A stretch of DNA of 64,000 nucleotides from Trichobilharzia regenti (lineage: Eukaryota; Platyhelminthes; Trematoda; Strigeidida; Schistosomatidae). A program made the translations under genes and the position numbers. The notes beneath the pieces were generated by a model that did no database searches, was not told where the DNA came from, and worked only from the letters and a program-made list of their open reading frames with translations. Where the stretch lies: the NCBI GenBank assembly GCA_944472135.2, contig OX235268.1:8872589-8936588 (forward strand), given 5' to 3'. Of the stretch, positions 20,010-31,631 are shown piece by piece. Each line of letters begins with the position of its first letter. Within the stretch, counting starts at the first letter, position 1.

Positions 20010-21960
20010 AACTGAAGGGTGAACACATGATCAATGCATCCACGACCTGAACGAAACCCAGCCTGCTCTTCGCGAATCAATCCTTCACGTATTTTACACA
20101 GCCTGAGAAGCAAGACAGCAGCCAATATTTTAGACGCGACTGGTAACAGACTGATACCCCTATGATTGTCACACGAATTACGTCCACCCTTTTTAAAGAT
20201 GGGGACGATAATGGCTTCGTTCCACATTGATGGTACACTCTCTGTCTCCCACACCTTCCTGAACAACCCAGTTAGAGCCATTGTGAGAGTCTCGCCACCA
20301 TCTTTAAAAAGAGCCGGGGGTAATTTGTCTGGGCCGGGCGCCTTATGGTGTTTCAGAACTTGGAGTTCCTTACGGACCTCCGCTTCGGTGAGTGGGTCGG
20401 TACTAACCGACCAAGGAGCACTCGGGCTAATGATAGTAGACACTGAAGCTGGTGGCCAGCTGAACTGCTTCCCGAAGTGCTCTGCCCAGCGTTCCAGGCG
20501 TCTTTTCAGGCTGGTAATTGGAGTGCCATCTGCCTCACAGACCGTCTCGCTGACACCTTGTTTCTTGCTGCCGGTGGCTCGTATGAGTTGGAACAGCTTC
20601 CGACTGTTGCCAGATGCAGCAGTTGACTCCATCTCACACGCACGTTCTGACCACCAGGCTTCGCGGTCCTTACGTAAACACTGTCTAATCTTGCGCGTGA
20701 GCGCCTTTCGCTGATTGTTGTATTCGCTGCCAGCCGGAATGGACCGGCGTTCATCCATGAGTTGCAAGGAACTCGCAGAAACCCAGTGGTTGTTAGCGGA
20801 GCATTCTTTCAAGCCGCAAGCGGCTACACTCGCCTTTTGCATGGCACCTTGCACATGAAGCCAATGTTCATCTATACTACTTGGGGGGTTGCTGGCAAGC
20901 ATTGTTTTTAACTCATTCTGATATTTCAAAGAAGTAGCAGGTGCTACTAGTTTGCTCACATCAACGCTTAGATGACGGCTTTTACGAACCCCACCAAATC
21001 GCAAGACGAACTTGGCACACACTAACGCATGATCGGAGTCCAGGCATGTGCTCCAGAAGGAGCGACAGTCTTGTATGCATCCTCGCCACCGGAAACTGAC
21101 CGCGATATGATCAATCTGAGTCCAAGCTTGCTTCGCAGAGGGAGGACGCCAGGTAGCGCTACGGCGATGGCTGTGCCGGAAGTTGGTGCTTGCTAGAAAT
21201 AGGTTGTGATCCGCGCAAAGCTGCAGAAGACGGTCCCCATTATCTGACCTGCGACCATGTAGTCTCCACTGACCACCTAGACGATTCTCCTCTGAGCTTA
21301 GACGCCCCACCTGTGCATTCAAGTCCCCAGCCAGCACTACGATATCCCTCCGACCCGCCTGTTTCAAGAGATCGCTCAGTTGGTAGTAAAATTCATCCTT
21401 CATTGCATCCGGGCTGCAATCCGTCGGTGCATAGGCAGAGACAACAAATAGACACCGCCTATCTGGCCTACCACTCTTTACTTTCGTATAACCTTCCAGC
21501 CTCACAGCACATAAACGACTGTTAATGGGAATCCAGTCGAGCAGTGCAGCTTCGGCTCTAGCGCTCAGTGCGACACCAGCTACGCCGGATCCCGACGCCA
21601 CAGGGTCCCCGGATAAGCGCAGGTGGTACATACTACTAGAACTTCCAGATGGAGAGGATAGTTGAAGCACTTCACTGGGATCTTGAATGCGGGTCTCCGA
21701 AATGCAGCAGACATCGATAGCGAGGCTTTCCAAAGTTCTTGCCAACCCTACCTGTTGTCCGATTTGCATCAGCGTCCGAACAATGTAGGTAGCCAGCTTG
21801 AGCGCAGCACGCGGTTTCAGGATATCCGTGTTAGATGTCACATTGGGAACAACCATTTTGAGGACTACTCACTAACATCTCGAAACGACACGGATAGGCT
21901 GGGAATCTCGACAAAGGCGAAAGGCTGTCGAAGGTTAAGAAGCCAAGGTTAGAAAAGGTA
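20010..21960 (-). pseudogene. RTE (SR2-like) LINE, endonuclease and RT 5' half
   Basis: Minus-strand frame starting at Met 21856 and belonging to the element down to about 20016; the final 30 or so residues of the open frame read through CR1 antisense. The APE-type endonuclease shows I-D-V-C-C-I-S-E-T-R-I, the V-L-A-G-D-L-N-A-Q-V-G box and the terminal S-D-H-A-L-V. Next come the RT entry K-A-P-G-P-D-K-L-P, P-I-F-K-K-G-G-R, N-H-R-G-I-S-L-L-P-V-A-S-K-I-L and Q-A-G-F-R-S-G-R-G-C-I-D-H-V-F. This half has no stop, yet the element as a whole is dead because of the insertion and the stops in its other half. The family acts by target-primed reverse transcription. Confidence 0.85.
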
Positions 21961-22065
21961 CAATACAGGAAACTATGTATAAAAATAAAAGTAGGGTAGG
22001 AAGGAAATAAGTTCCTTGAGGGATCACTATTGCTTGGAATCATTTTTACTAGCGCACGTTGAGTT

Positions 22066-22205
22066 TCAATGGGAGTTTTATTTTTATTTTTGATTTACAG
22101 CTTGATTCCACACTGTATTTTCGGTACAAGTATGGAATTTTCAGCATGGATATCGGTAGCCCAAATTTTGCAGGCCGACCATAGATATCAGATGTGCGTC
22201 GGTGC
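22066..22205 (-). repeat. SINE-2 copy, head-truncated
   Basis: Minus strand; tail (CACACTGTATTT), hairpin body (GATATC arms) and the start of the head at 22190-22205 (GTGCGTCGG), where the copy breaks off. Confidence 0.7.
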
Positions 22206-22547
22206 GGGCTCGGAATGACGTCATCCGATAGCAATGACCTCTGCAGAATGATTTAACCGGGTTTTCTCTAAATATATACACAATGAATTTTTGAAGGTTT
22301 TTGCTGATTTCAACTACATGCCCCTTCACAATCAGATGATTAACGATTTCACTTGAAAATAATTTCTTGCCTATCTGTATAAGGATTGTTAGGCATATAG
22401 ATGCAAGATGCTCTTCCACCCCCCCCCACCTCAGTCCTTCCTGTTGACTCACATACTCTAAGTGTATGGGAATTGACAAAAGCATTTGGAAAATATCCCC
22501 ATTTAGGCATTTAGAAAACAGAAAGATTCAGCGAGCGAAGAAATATT
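22206..22547. other. No feature recognised
   Basis: Unassigned sequence; includes a short C-rich run near 22415-22430. Confidence 0.35.
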
Positions 22548-23904
22548 TAGTTTTCAATTAGATCCTCATCTCTCTCTGGCTCTACTCTAATATACACACA
22601 TGTATAGCACTTTTTATTACAATACACAACAATTTACCAATCAAGTGACACTGATATGTTTGTTAACAATAATTAGTCAGTGTCAAAATGTCATTGGGGT
22701 GATAATTAAAGAAGAAAATTAATATATATTATTAAAAGGTGGAAATGGTTACAACAAGTGGATTGCATAATGCATAATTTTGGAAAATGAAGAGCAATTA
22801 AGAAATAAGCGTGTGCACAGGTTGATTACGTAACAGATTGTTAAAGAAAATAAAACAATTTGGACAATGATAATTTGTAACTAAAGTTGAAGTTATTGAA
22901 AAGAATATTCTTCGTTCAGATTGACTTTTAATTCATAAAGTTGAAGTGGTCATAAGATTAAAATAATTTTTACAAGGATAACACGTAATTAATGATAAAG
23001 TAGTCAGAAAAATAAAATAATTTGGATAATAATAGTTTTTATAGTTTTTTAAAAAGAAAAAATATTTTAGAGGTAGGGGGATGAAGTAGTCCAGTTTATA
23101 CAATCATCTAACGATAGCCAAAGTAAGGAAAGTGGCTGTACAAATTTTTTCTGAACAGGCACAGGTTTCGCTTCTTCAAGTGGATTCCTATGGCTTCAGC
23201 TGTCGTATTTAGAAGACGAACTCATAAAGCAAAATTAAGATTAGTAGGAATGCGATAAATAACTTTAAATGCAGTATTAACGTCAATTTTATGCTCACTA
23301 TCTACAACGTAGGCTAAAATAGAGCTACGAATAGATCTTGTTTGTCCCTTGCTTAACCATGCCGGATGATGTTCAGAAATACGATGATGAACCTGACTAA
23401 TTGTTTGCCCGATGTAGCTGGCTCCGCAACTGCAGTCAAACTGGTAGATACACATAGAAGAGGAGGCAAATTTAGCTAGTTTATCCTTATTACCCGAACA
23501 TAGAATAGGTGTGGTTGTGGAGAGACAACGTACCTCTGCTGCATAATAAGCTCTTCTAACTGAATTCTTCAGTCGTTGTGTTATTATTTCGCTGATGTTG
23601 TCACCGAGGAACTGAAGTTTTATGAACAGTGGTTTTTTCAGAACTGTTGCCATAGTGACTGTTCTGGGTGATGAATTCATATTTTTTCTCAATAAACTTA
23701 TCTGGATAACCATTTTTCCCAAGTAATTCTCTAATAATTTTAAGCTCCTCATTGAAGCAGTCGTCTGACTAATTATTGTTAACAAACATATCAGTGTCAC
23801 TTGATTGGTAAATTGTTGTGTATTGTAATAAAAAGTGCTATACATGTGTGTATATTAGAGTAGAGCCAGAGAGAGATGAGGATCTAATTGAAAAGTAAAT
23901 ATTT
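22548..23904 (-). mobile_element. Truncated Penelope-like element with inverted terminal copies
   Basis: The 3' terminal repeat (22548-22684, minus) and an inverted copy of it (23764-23904, plus) bracket the endonuclease part of a PLE. The junction at 23759-23764 falls exactly where PLE coding begins (reading N-E-E-L-K-I-I-R-E-L-L-G-K-N-G-Y-P-D-K-F on the minus strand). This fits the frequent finding that PLE copies carry an inverted piece of their own end at the 5' side. Confidence 0.75.
23222..23720 (-). pseudogene. PLE GIY-YIG endonuclease domain
   Basis: The open frame reads K-P-L-F-I-K-L-Q-F-L-G-D-N-I-S-E-I-I (linker), C-L-S-T-T-T-P, C-I-Y-Q-F-D-C-S-C-G-A-S-Y-I-G-Q-T (GIY-YIG core), V-H-H-R-I-S-E-H-H-P-A-W-L, R-S-S-I-L-A-Y-V-V-D-S-E-H-K-I-D and ends at N-L-N-F-A-L. 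It is the best preserved PLE endonuclease in the window. The upstream part of the frame (to 23845) comprises shifted PLE sequence and the inverted terminal copy, so it is not native protein. Confidence 0.75.
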
Positions 23905-23939
23905 CTTCGCTCTCTCAATCTTTCTCTTTTCTAAAAGCA

Positions 23940-24300
23940 TTTGGGGTTGAAATCAGAAGGTTATTCATCTACTAGAGAAAATAAGACTTTTCAAGCATCG
24001 GTTCACTGGGATTCTAATTGGTTACAGATTTTGTTACGAGTTCACATCAGCAGTAGAACCACCAGAAAACCAGAGAGTACCTGAACAACTGTTTTGTTCT
24101 AACTTGGGCTTCTTCATCAATTATCGACTTGTTATACACTTGTTCACATATATAGTTAACCGTTTCTACTAGAGGTGGTACATTTGTGAATGATGATGTT
24201 ATGTCGAAAGATATCCATAGTTTCATCCTTGATAATAATATATCTTTGATTTTGTCTACGAATTCAAATACATCTTCTCATGCAAAGGTTTGAGAATATT
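23940..24300 (-). pseudogene. PLE RT fragment next to a SINE-1 tail
   Basis: 24120-24240 on the minus strand reads L-W-I-S-F-D-I-T-S-S-F-T-N-V-P-P-L-V-E-T-V, the PLE RT palm motif A region. 24020-24120 on the same strand matches the SINE-1 3' part (GTACTCTCTGG, GTTTTGTTC on the plus strand), so the two are fused. Confidence 0.6.
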
Positions 24301-24879
24301 TAATAACCATCTAGTTAGAGAGTTTGGTAAGGCGAATTTCGCATATCAAGTATTAGCCTTAACAGTACAATATTGTCGATAGAGTTTGGAAATTTTAGCA
24401 TATTTTAGAGTATAAAATCTCATGTTCTCTTGATATAGTATGGTGAGGGGAAAAATAACAATTACTAGAGAGCTTAAATGATGTTTACACTTATGAGAAA
24501 ATAAACGCAACCAAAAATAAGAGTATTATAAATATAAGAATAATAATAACAATAAAGCTTGGTGTAGAGTAAAGGATGGAGAAAATGGTTTATTTACTAG
24601 TGCAAAGAATGTTAGTCAGTTAGTTCGTCCCTAACATTATTTTCATCATGTAAAATACATGTTGCCAAATATCGTAGCGTGGAATTTTTATTCTCAGACA
24701 TAAGCTCATAAAATCCTTTGAAATGACTTCTTGTTTTTTACCTGGGGAGACACAAGGTGAAAGCTACGGATGCTGTGGTGGATGTTCACCGTCTGACAAA
24801 ATTCCTTTAGCAAATTTGTTGCATGTGACATCAAGTGCGTATCAGTGACAATGTCAACGATATGGCCCAATATGGAATG
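24301..24879. other. No feature recognised
   Basis: AT-rich; ATAATAATAACAATAA microsatellite-like run near 24538-24556. Confidence 0.35.
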
Positions 24880-25800
24880 TCACCACTCGCCCTACTGACA
24901 GTCTTCACAGTTCTGCGAAGTATGACATAGTCTTTTTTAAGCAATCCAGGATAGAATAAGGATGAACAGCCAAGAAGAATAGGTAAGATGCACGAGTTGA
25001 CAAACTGTTAGAGCAGGAGGAGTTGAGTTATGCCCGAGTGCCTCAACTTCTTAATGTAAAAAGTCAGACGGAATATATTTTTAGAAATCGCTAACATACG
25101 CGAACACCAGAAGAGATAATTATTCCAAGATATTTGACATCAGACTTGGCTTCTATATCACTATCATCCATTTTACAAAAGACATCGGAAACAGAAATTA
25201 ACAGTCTGACATTTGGAAGGATTTAGTTTAAGACTATTAGACGAAGACCATTTGCTGAATCCTGATAGAAAGCTGTTCATCTTAGTGTAGTCTAACTGGA
25301 AATTCACGGTCCTTCAAACAGTTAGATCATTCACATATGCAACTAAGTTAATTTCATCATCACAGGATATTTTTTTCGAAATCGCGAAGACGAGGATATA
25401 TCAGAAAAAAGAATTACTCCAAGATATTTGACTTCAGACTTGATTTCTATGTCACTATCAATAATTTTACAATGGTCATAGGAAATAACAGCTTCATTTA
25501 ACTTTCTTCGACATCGGAAAGTAAAATTAACAGTCTGACACTTGGAAAGAATTAATTATAGACCATTTGCTGACTCCTGATAGAAAGTTGTTCATCATAG
25601 TACAATCTTACAGAGAGTTAACAGGCCTTGAAACAGTCAGACCATTCGTATACTTAACAAACTTCATTTCATCATCAGAGTGAGGCAAGTCATGCAAGAA
25701 GAAAGAAAACATAAGAGGAAAAAGAACGGCACACTGAGGGACACCAGACTCAGTAAGTAATGCTTTGGATGACTTCCCGTGAGATGCAGTATACTGCTTT
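24880..25800 (-). pseudogene. CR1-like LINE fragment, decayed
   Basis: The minus strand at 25650-25780 reads L-T-E-S-G-V-P-Q-C-A-V-L-F-P-L-M-F-S-F-F-L-H-D-L-P, the RT box before the catalytic YADD (here Y-T-N-G). Downstream parts align with the 43-44 kb LINE. Two similar segments (about 25110-25330 and 25420-25640) indicate an internal duplication. No usable frame. Confidence 0.6.
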
Positions 25801-25865
25801 CTTCTTCAACAATCAGAATTCAACCAGCCGACAAACCAACTATTTTTATTCCCCTGAATGAATTT

Positions 25866-27160
25866 GAACAAGGCAAGAACTACAGTTTTAGGAGAATAAA
25901 GTGGTACCATCTTTTATTTTGTTGCCTTCTCGTCAGCTGCTTGCAGGCCACAGTCATTATTAAGCATATCTACAGAAACAATTTTAACATACTTGCACAG
26001 AGTTCATTATAAACAAAAACCAATCGATTAATATATGCATACATATTTATATATAATATCAAACACTTTACCGAACAATAATAATCATACACAACAAAAA
26101 CTTTTCAGCACTACTCATTCAGATGAAAGAGGTGAAAATATCCAGTTACCAGGTTGGGCAAAGAAAGACTGATAACCGCTTCTTTTTGGACGCATGAATC
26201 AGGTTTCAGGCGCTTGATGGAAATGGCTTCGGCAAAAACTTGAGGAGAATTGAACTCTTTTGCTTATTGATAATTTTGAACAACTTTTCGACATCCACCT
26301 CATGACCGACCCCTGTCGAGGAGATGCATGGTAATAGCACTGTTTAAAGTATTTGTTCCCCTTAGATATCGGCTTTTCGGTACATGTTCAGAAAATCGTA
26401 GATATGCCCTTCTTCATTCTGTCCTTCCAATGTAACTGCTCCCGCAGATACATGTAAATTTGTATAAGCAGTTGGAGTTGTTAACAGGAGAAGGATATCT
26501 ATCGATTTTTGATTGCACCAAAGAGCAAGTTGTTCGATAGACGGGGACGAGCTTAGCTGGAGGATTGTCTTCGGCTAATGACGTACTCGGCATTCTGTTG
26601 ATCATTGCTGCAATGTTTTCACCCTTATAATCAAGTTGAATGTAGATTGGCTTTTTACCCACTGTGATTGGTTTTACATATGTGACTTCAGATCTTCCAT
26701 ACTTCCCTTTGAGGGTACCCATTGCTCTTCAATATCTTTTCAAGAAACTCAAATTCTTCCTTTAATTTCTCTATATAGAGCATATTCTCCTCGCTCTCAA
26801 GTACAGAGTATTGACTAGTCCGCGTTTAAAGCTATTTGGACAAAAGCTATTAAAATATAAGTATTGTCATTTCTATGTAGCCTTTCGATAAATTGACTTC
26901 TGAAGACTACCTACCGCCTTCTAGACGTTGCATAGCAATGTCGAAGAAGTGAAACTTTCCGTCACTTTCATGTTCCATAATAAATTTAATATTGGTGTGT
27001 GCATCATTGGATAATCTGAGTAAGTGCTGAAGCATGACTTTCATTATTGCACGCATTTATAGTGTGCAATAATAATGTCTTTGGCTTGTAGGCAGCTGAC
27101 GAGAAGGCAACCACTTTATTCTGAACAAAAAACACTGTAGTTCTTGCTTTGTTTGAACAA
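25866..27160 (-). mobile_element. PLE fragment between inverted repeats
   Basis: 25866-25960 and the reverse complement of 27040-27160 match (GCAAGAACTACAGT; CCTTCTCGTCAGCTGC). Between them, minus-strand PLE sequence: K-K-P-I-Y-I-Q-L-D-Y-K-G-E-N-I-A-A-M-I and C-L-Y-K-F-T-C-I-C-G-S-S-Y-I-G-R-T (26414-26722), then H-R-L-F-E-H-type sequence down to 26280. The domain is frameshifted near 26414. Confidence 0.65.
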
Positions 27161-27780
27161 AACCAACTACTGTTCGATTTTTTCCGTAAAGTTTTTACTT
27201 CACACGAATAAAATATATTCACAAGACTGGTAACTTAACTCCACACAAATCGATATCATCATATGAAATTTATTTATATTACCGTTTTATTCCAGTTTAA
27301 AGTTACAATGAAATCAACAAACAAATATGGACATCAATTCAAAGTTCATGGACTTGATTATTTATTTCTAGGCAAACGTCAGATATCGGTGAGAAATAAA
27401 CCAACTTGACATAATTTTTCTAACTTCTCTATTATATTGTCATTTTGGCGGCTACAATAAACATATGAGGTACACATTTTGAATTGTTTTCATGTTAGAT
27501 AGATAGACAGACTTCACGAAATAATCAATAAAGTATCTGAATGACCTTGTGCAGCATATATCGTAGGCATACATCAATGAAACTAGACGAAAAGGTCTAA
27601 TTTTTGCTTGGATCATGATGTGTTGTTACTTTACAACACCAGTTGTTGTTATTCATCACTTCTGTTTACAGGATGTATGACATTTATATGGATTTGACCG
27701 GAAGAAAGGCAGTTTACAGATAAAATAAGCCAAAACTTACTTGAATCGATTGTAGCCAGTTATTTCATTATTATACTATT
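27161..27780. other. No feature recognised
   Basis: AT-rich unassigned sequence. Confidence 0.35.
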
Positions 27781-27789
27781 ATTATTATT

Positions 27790-28745
27790 TTATTATATCC
27801 TTTAATTCCTAGAGGAACATAGGGCTTCAGCTGCGAGTCTCCATTCCCTTCTGTTTTCTGCCAACTTTTTCACCCCGCTCCAAGTCTGCCACCCACATGC
27901 CTTCATCTCCTCTTCACACGACCTCCTCCAAGTCATCTTTGCACTGACAACCAACTCGCCGCTTCCCTTTCAGGTTTCACTCGAGCAATGGCTTGTCTAC
28001 TGATGTCACTTGATGGTTTACTCAGAGTATGGCCAATCCACCTCCATTTCTTCCCGCCTATTTGTTTCACAATCGGCTCCTGCTGTGTTGGTTCGCTGAT
28101 TGCCAGAGATCCCTATTGCTGATCTTTTCTGGCCGGCCATCTGATCTTGAGTATTGAACGAAGATAGCTGTTGATGGTGGTCTGTATTTTTGTTTGAGAT
28201 GCTCTTTATGACGTGCTGGCCACGTCTCTGATCCGTATAGTATCACTGACTGACTTCACATTGGAGTTGAAAATCCGGATCTTATTTTCATTTTCATGCT
28301 GAGTGGTGTTGACTTCCACACAGACTTGAGAGTAATGAAAGCTTGTCTTACTTTTCCTATTCTGGCTTTGATATCCTTGTCAGTTCCGTCCGCCTGTAGT
28401 TGAAACGATGCTTCCCAGGTAGGTAGGTGAAGGAGGTTGTTTCTTTCAGGTTCCTCCCGTCTATGCTAATTGTTGTTGTTGATGTTGGCCAGGAATCTTC
28501 ATCACCTACCTCTGGTTTCTCTATGTTCACCTGAAGGAAGTCCTATCCTCTCTGGATGTTTCTTCTGCCAGCTTGTTGCTTTTCACTTGCATATCTTCCA
28601 GTGTTTGTGGGAAATCAGACATATATCATCGATGAAGTCCAGATCCTCCAAGTATTTTGTGTGAGTCCATTTTATGCCTGTTTCCTCATTTCCCGTTGTT
28701 TGTCTCATTTTCCAATCTACTGCAATCAGGAAGATCATGTTTAAT
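27790..28745 (-). pseudogene. RTE-type LINE fragment, sister of 9045-9970
   Basis: Same element and orientation as 9045-10260 with few differences over the shared 0.9 kb; the 3' end follows an ATTATTATTATT run at 27778-27793. It breaks at about 28743. It encodes the RTE RT after the palm, with the same frame breaks as the sister copy, so the damage probably predates duplication. Confidence 0.65.
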
Positions 28746-28799
28746 CTAATCAGCCCCCGAATAAATTTGAATAGTTTGAACATAGAAAACGAACCGAAA

Positions 28800-29160
28800 T
28801 ATTTGCAATCACTTAGTTTAAATCAGTCAGCCAGCCACACCGGGAGGTGTAAACTTTGTGACTGGCCGGTTGGAGTATTCGGGATGGTAAGAGTCAATGA
28901 AGACTGGAGACAACTGATGATATGGCTGGCTCAAAATCGTTATCAACGGCTGACGCAGATGAATTCACTCCTTGAGATTTATAATATCCAGTAACATTAT
29001 ATTGTTCTTCCATATCACAATTCTGATTGCCTCATATTTCTGTTTATTATATATCTTTTGAATCTCTCTTCTCTTGCTTTGTGTGCTACATGGAAAGAGT
29101 GTGTCAACCGGAACTGAGGCACATTTGTGCAAAGTTCCACACTGAAACCAGTCAGTCAGT
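28800..29160 (+). repeat. RTE LINE 3' end
   Basis: Reads the tail N-E-D-W-R-Q-L-M-I-W-L-A-Q-N-R in an alternative frame and then the T-rich 3' region ending at GCAAAGTTCCACACTGAAAC. Same family as 338-712 and 2860-3350. Confidence 0.6.
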
Positions 29161-29435
29161 GCTTCAGTGATTACAATTAATCATAGTTAAAAAGCAAGTG
29201 TCAAATCAAATAGTGTCATATTGAATTCCATTTAAGAGTTTCCCGTTGGTTATGACTGGAAAGAAGTGTGTTCGGTATCAGGTTAACAAGTCGTCTCCTT
29301 ATCCAGATGTTTCAAAGATGTCTGACTGTTTAACTTGAAGTCAAATGGTCGTTAGTGTCTAGCAGTGGAAATGACTTGTATTGAATTCGAGCGTCAGTAA
29401 GAACACCACTACTCACTAGACAATGCAGGTACACT

Positions 29436-29500
29436 CACTTGATGAGTCCTGAAGAGGATGAAGTCGACAGGCTGGATTCCGCTGATAGTCACCATTTATC
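29436..29500 (+). ncRNA. Degenerate Sm-alpha-type hammerhead
   Basis: TTGATGA (29439-29445), stem II GTCC / GGAT around TGAAGA, GAA (29460-29462), then a GTCGAC palindrome and CTGGATTCCGCTGATAG, which matches the Sm-alpha stem I return region (CTGGATTCCACTGCTA). The cleavage triplet is not in register (AGGC), so activity is unlikely. Confidence 0.5.
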
Positions 29501-30130
29501 AGAATACTTCAAGTAGTGTCATATATAGAAGAATCCACAGGATGTATAGATGTTGGAAGGGGATATGTAATTACAGGGTTAGCAGGCAAATAATATAAGA
29601 CGTTACATGACATGATGTGAAATTTTATAAGATAAAATTCAAAATTGCAAACAAATTTTTGATATGACGAGTGAGACAAGTGGAAAGAGTTTGGAGTGAG
29701 AATGTTGATGGTGGTAATATATGAAGGAAAGGTGCATAGATTAACTAAATAAACAAAATAAATAAAATAAAAATATGTGAATAAATATGTACGCCAAGAC
29801 AGGATTAGGGAATGTACATTCTTCTTTGTACACAAAGATCTTGCTGAAATTTGTGAATCACCAGGTATCTCACTGTCTTCAGAACGAAGAAAATGCGGCA
29901 TGTTAGCATGAATTTGATAGATGGACTTAAAATTATGATCAGGGTTGGAGCATAGTGACAGTAGACCAAGTATTATTATACAATAGACCTTCGAAATGCC
30001 TTCCTTTATGCCTTGTAGAATCATGCTGGAATGTGTTCTCGTATCTGTGTCGAAAGCATTCTCCAGCTATGACCAATATACCTTGCTCCACAAGAGCAGC
30101 TGAAATGATACATAGATGCATATGGAGGCG
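29500..30130 (-). pseudogene. Penelope-like element, GIY-YIG fragment
   Basis: Minus strand near 30120-30010: M-Y-H-F-S-C-S-C-G-A-R-Y-I-G-H-S-W-R and I-R-E-H-I-P-A-W, the endonuclease core, followed by stops. The 29500-29800 part is AT-rich PLE 3' sequence. Confidence 0.6.
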
Positions 30131-30597
30131 ATTTTTTTTTACTTTTTTTTATTCTTCGTTTACAGAGACGGAGAAGAACCTACAGCTGGTGACGATCACT
30201 CGAAATTTTCCAGGAAAGAACGTCTTACTAATAACTGACTCAGAGAGACGATATTTGAGCATATCCACATTCTAATTACAAATTAATGAATTAATAGTCT
30301 TCTTCGAAACTGAGTCAGTGACCAGTTCGGACTACTTATTTTCGGCTAAACTTTTACTGCCCGCGTGGCCATAATGAAGGAAAGACATCAGAGAACGCAA
30401 CCAGAACAACAAATATTTCTCGTTGAAAAGCAGAGAAAGAGAGTTATGTCATTTACCTGCAGATAGGAACTCAAATATTTGACAAAAGTAGAAATGGATA
30501 TTTCACAAATAGACCACATTTTTAACATAAAATTTGTATTGTAAACACGCTATCCAAATGTCATACAACCCCATCCCATTATCATTACTTTATTTTA
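30131..30597. other. No feature recognised
   Basis: Unassigned, with a T-rich run at 30130-30151. Confidence 0.35.
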
Positions 30598-30775
30598 TTA
30601 CAGCCTGATTCCACACCGTATTTATGGTACAGGTATGGAATTTTCAGCATGTGATATCGGTAGCCCGAATTTGGCAGGCTGACCATAGATATCAGGTGTG
30701 CGTCGGCAAAAGATCAAACCCCGTACCATGTGCATGATCGGCGAGAGTCCTCACCGCTGTGCCACCGACGCACAC
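30598..30775 (-). repeat. SINE-2 copy
   Basis: Minus strand; complete from tail (CACACCGTATTT) through hairpin body to head (box B region near 30710-30720, box A-like near 30745-30760). It ends at GTGCGTCGGTGGCAC when read on the minus strand. Confidence 0.75.
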
Positions 30776-31154
30776 TCATTAAAATATGAACGAACAGACT
30801 TCCGACCAGAATAATACCAGCTCATCTCATGTCCTGGACTCTCGTCAACTGACTGCATCTCCTGAATAAATCAGCTCTGAGTTAAACAATGCCTTTCTCA
30901 ATGATTTAGAGTTATAGATAGACAGCGAAAAAAACAACCTGATCACGAAAATAATGTCAGTAGACGATTTATTCACTGGTGAAGGAGTAATTATGCGTAC
31001 GTCGTGTAATTAGAAAAGGGGTGGGTAGAGTTTAGATTTCACCTGGAATCAAGAATGGACTAGAGAGATATATAGATACAAGATAGAACAACACAATGAA
31101 TTTATACACATTATGATGCAGAGTTCAGGAGGGTTAGTGTGGGGCTGATAGGGA

Positions 31155-31159
31155 GGGGG
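31155..31159 (+). repeat. Target-site duplication, gypsy A
   Basis: GGGGG, repeated at 33936-33940. Confidence 0.65.
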
Positions 31160-31631
31160 TGTTATAACTGTAGGGAATTGAATGAAGACGTTTTCACCTT
31201 GCTCTGTCTGCGCCTGAACTAATCTGCCTATCTGCTTGTCGTACCTTCCGATTTAGTAAAGCACGCAAATATCAAAAGACAAAGGCTGGACTGTGACTGT
31301 GTATTGAAGTGCAACAACGACAAAGAAAGCCATGGTATTTATACATTTTACAACAATATGGACAGCTAACAGCATTTGAAATAATTTATCTTAATAGCCA
31401 ATAACAAAGTGCGTGAGAGATGATAATATACCATATGTGCGAGATTGACAGTCAGTAACAAAATGTGTGGGAATGATAATATACCATATATACAAGATTA
31501 GCAGTCACTACCAAAATGTGTGAGAATGATAATATACCATATATACAGTAAATACCAAAATGTGTGAGAATGATAACATACCATATATGCAAGATTAAAC
31601 AGTCAATACCAAAATATGTGGGATCCTATCA
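31160..31631 (-). repeat. Gypsy A 3' LTR with four tandem units
   Basis: 472 bases. The part from about 31420 to 31625 consists of four units of about 54 bases (each with ATGATAAYATACCATAT), one of them shortened to 44. The other LTR lacks exactly that 44-base unit; otherwise I see two substitutions. Confidence 0.85.

Noticed and set aside
31420..31625. CRISPR array
   Set aside because: The regular units are adjacent imperfect tandem repeats within an LTR, without spacers, in a eukaryotic genome.
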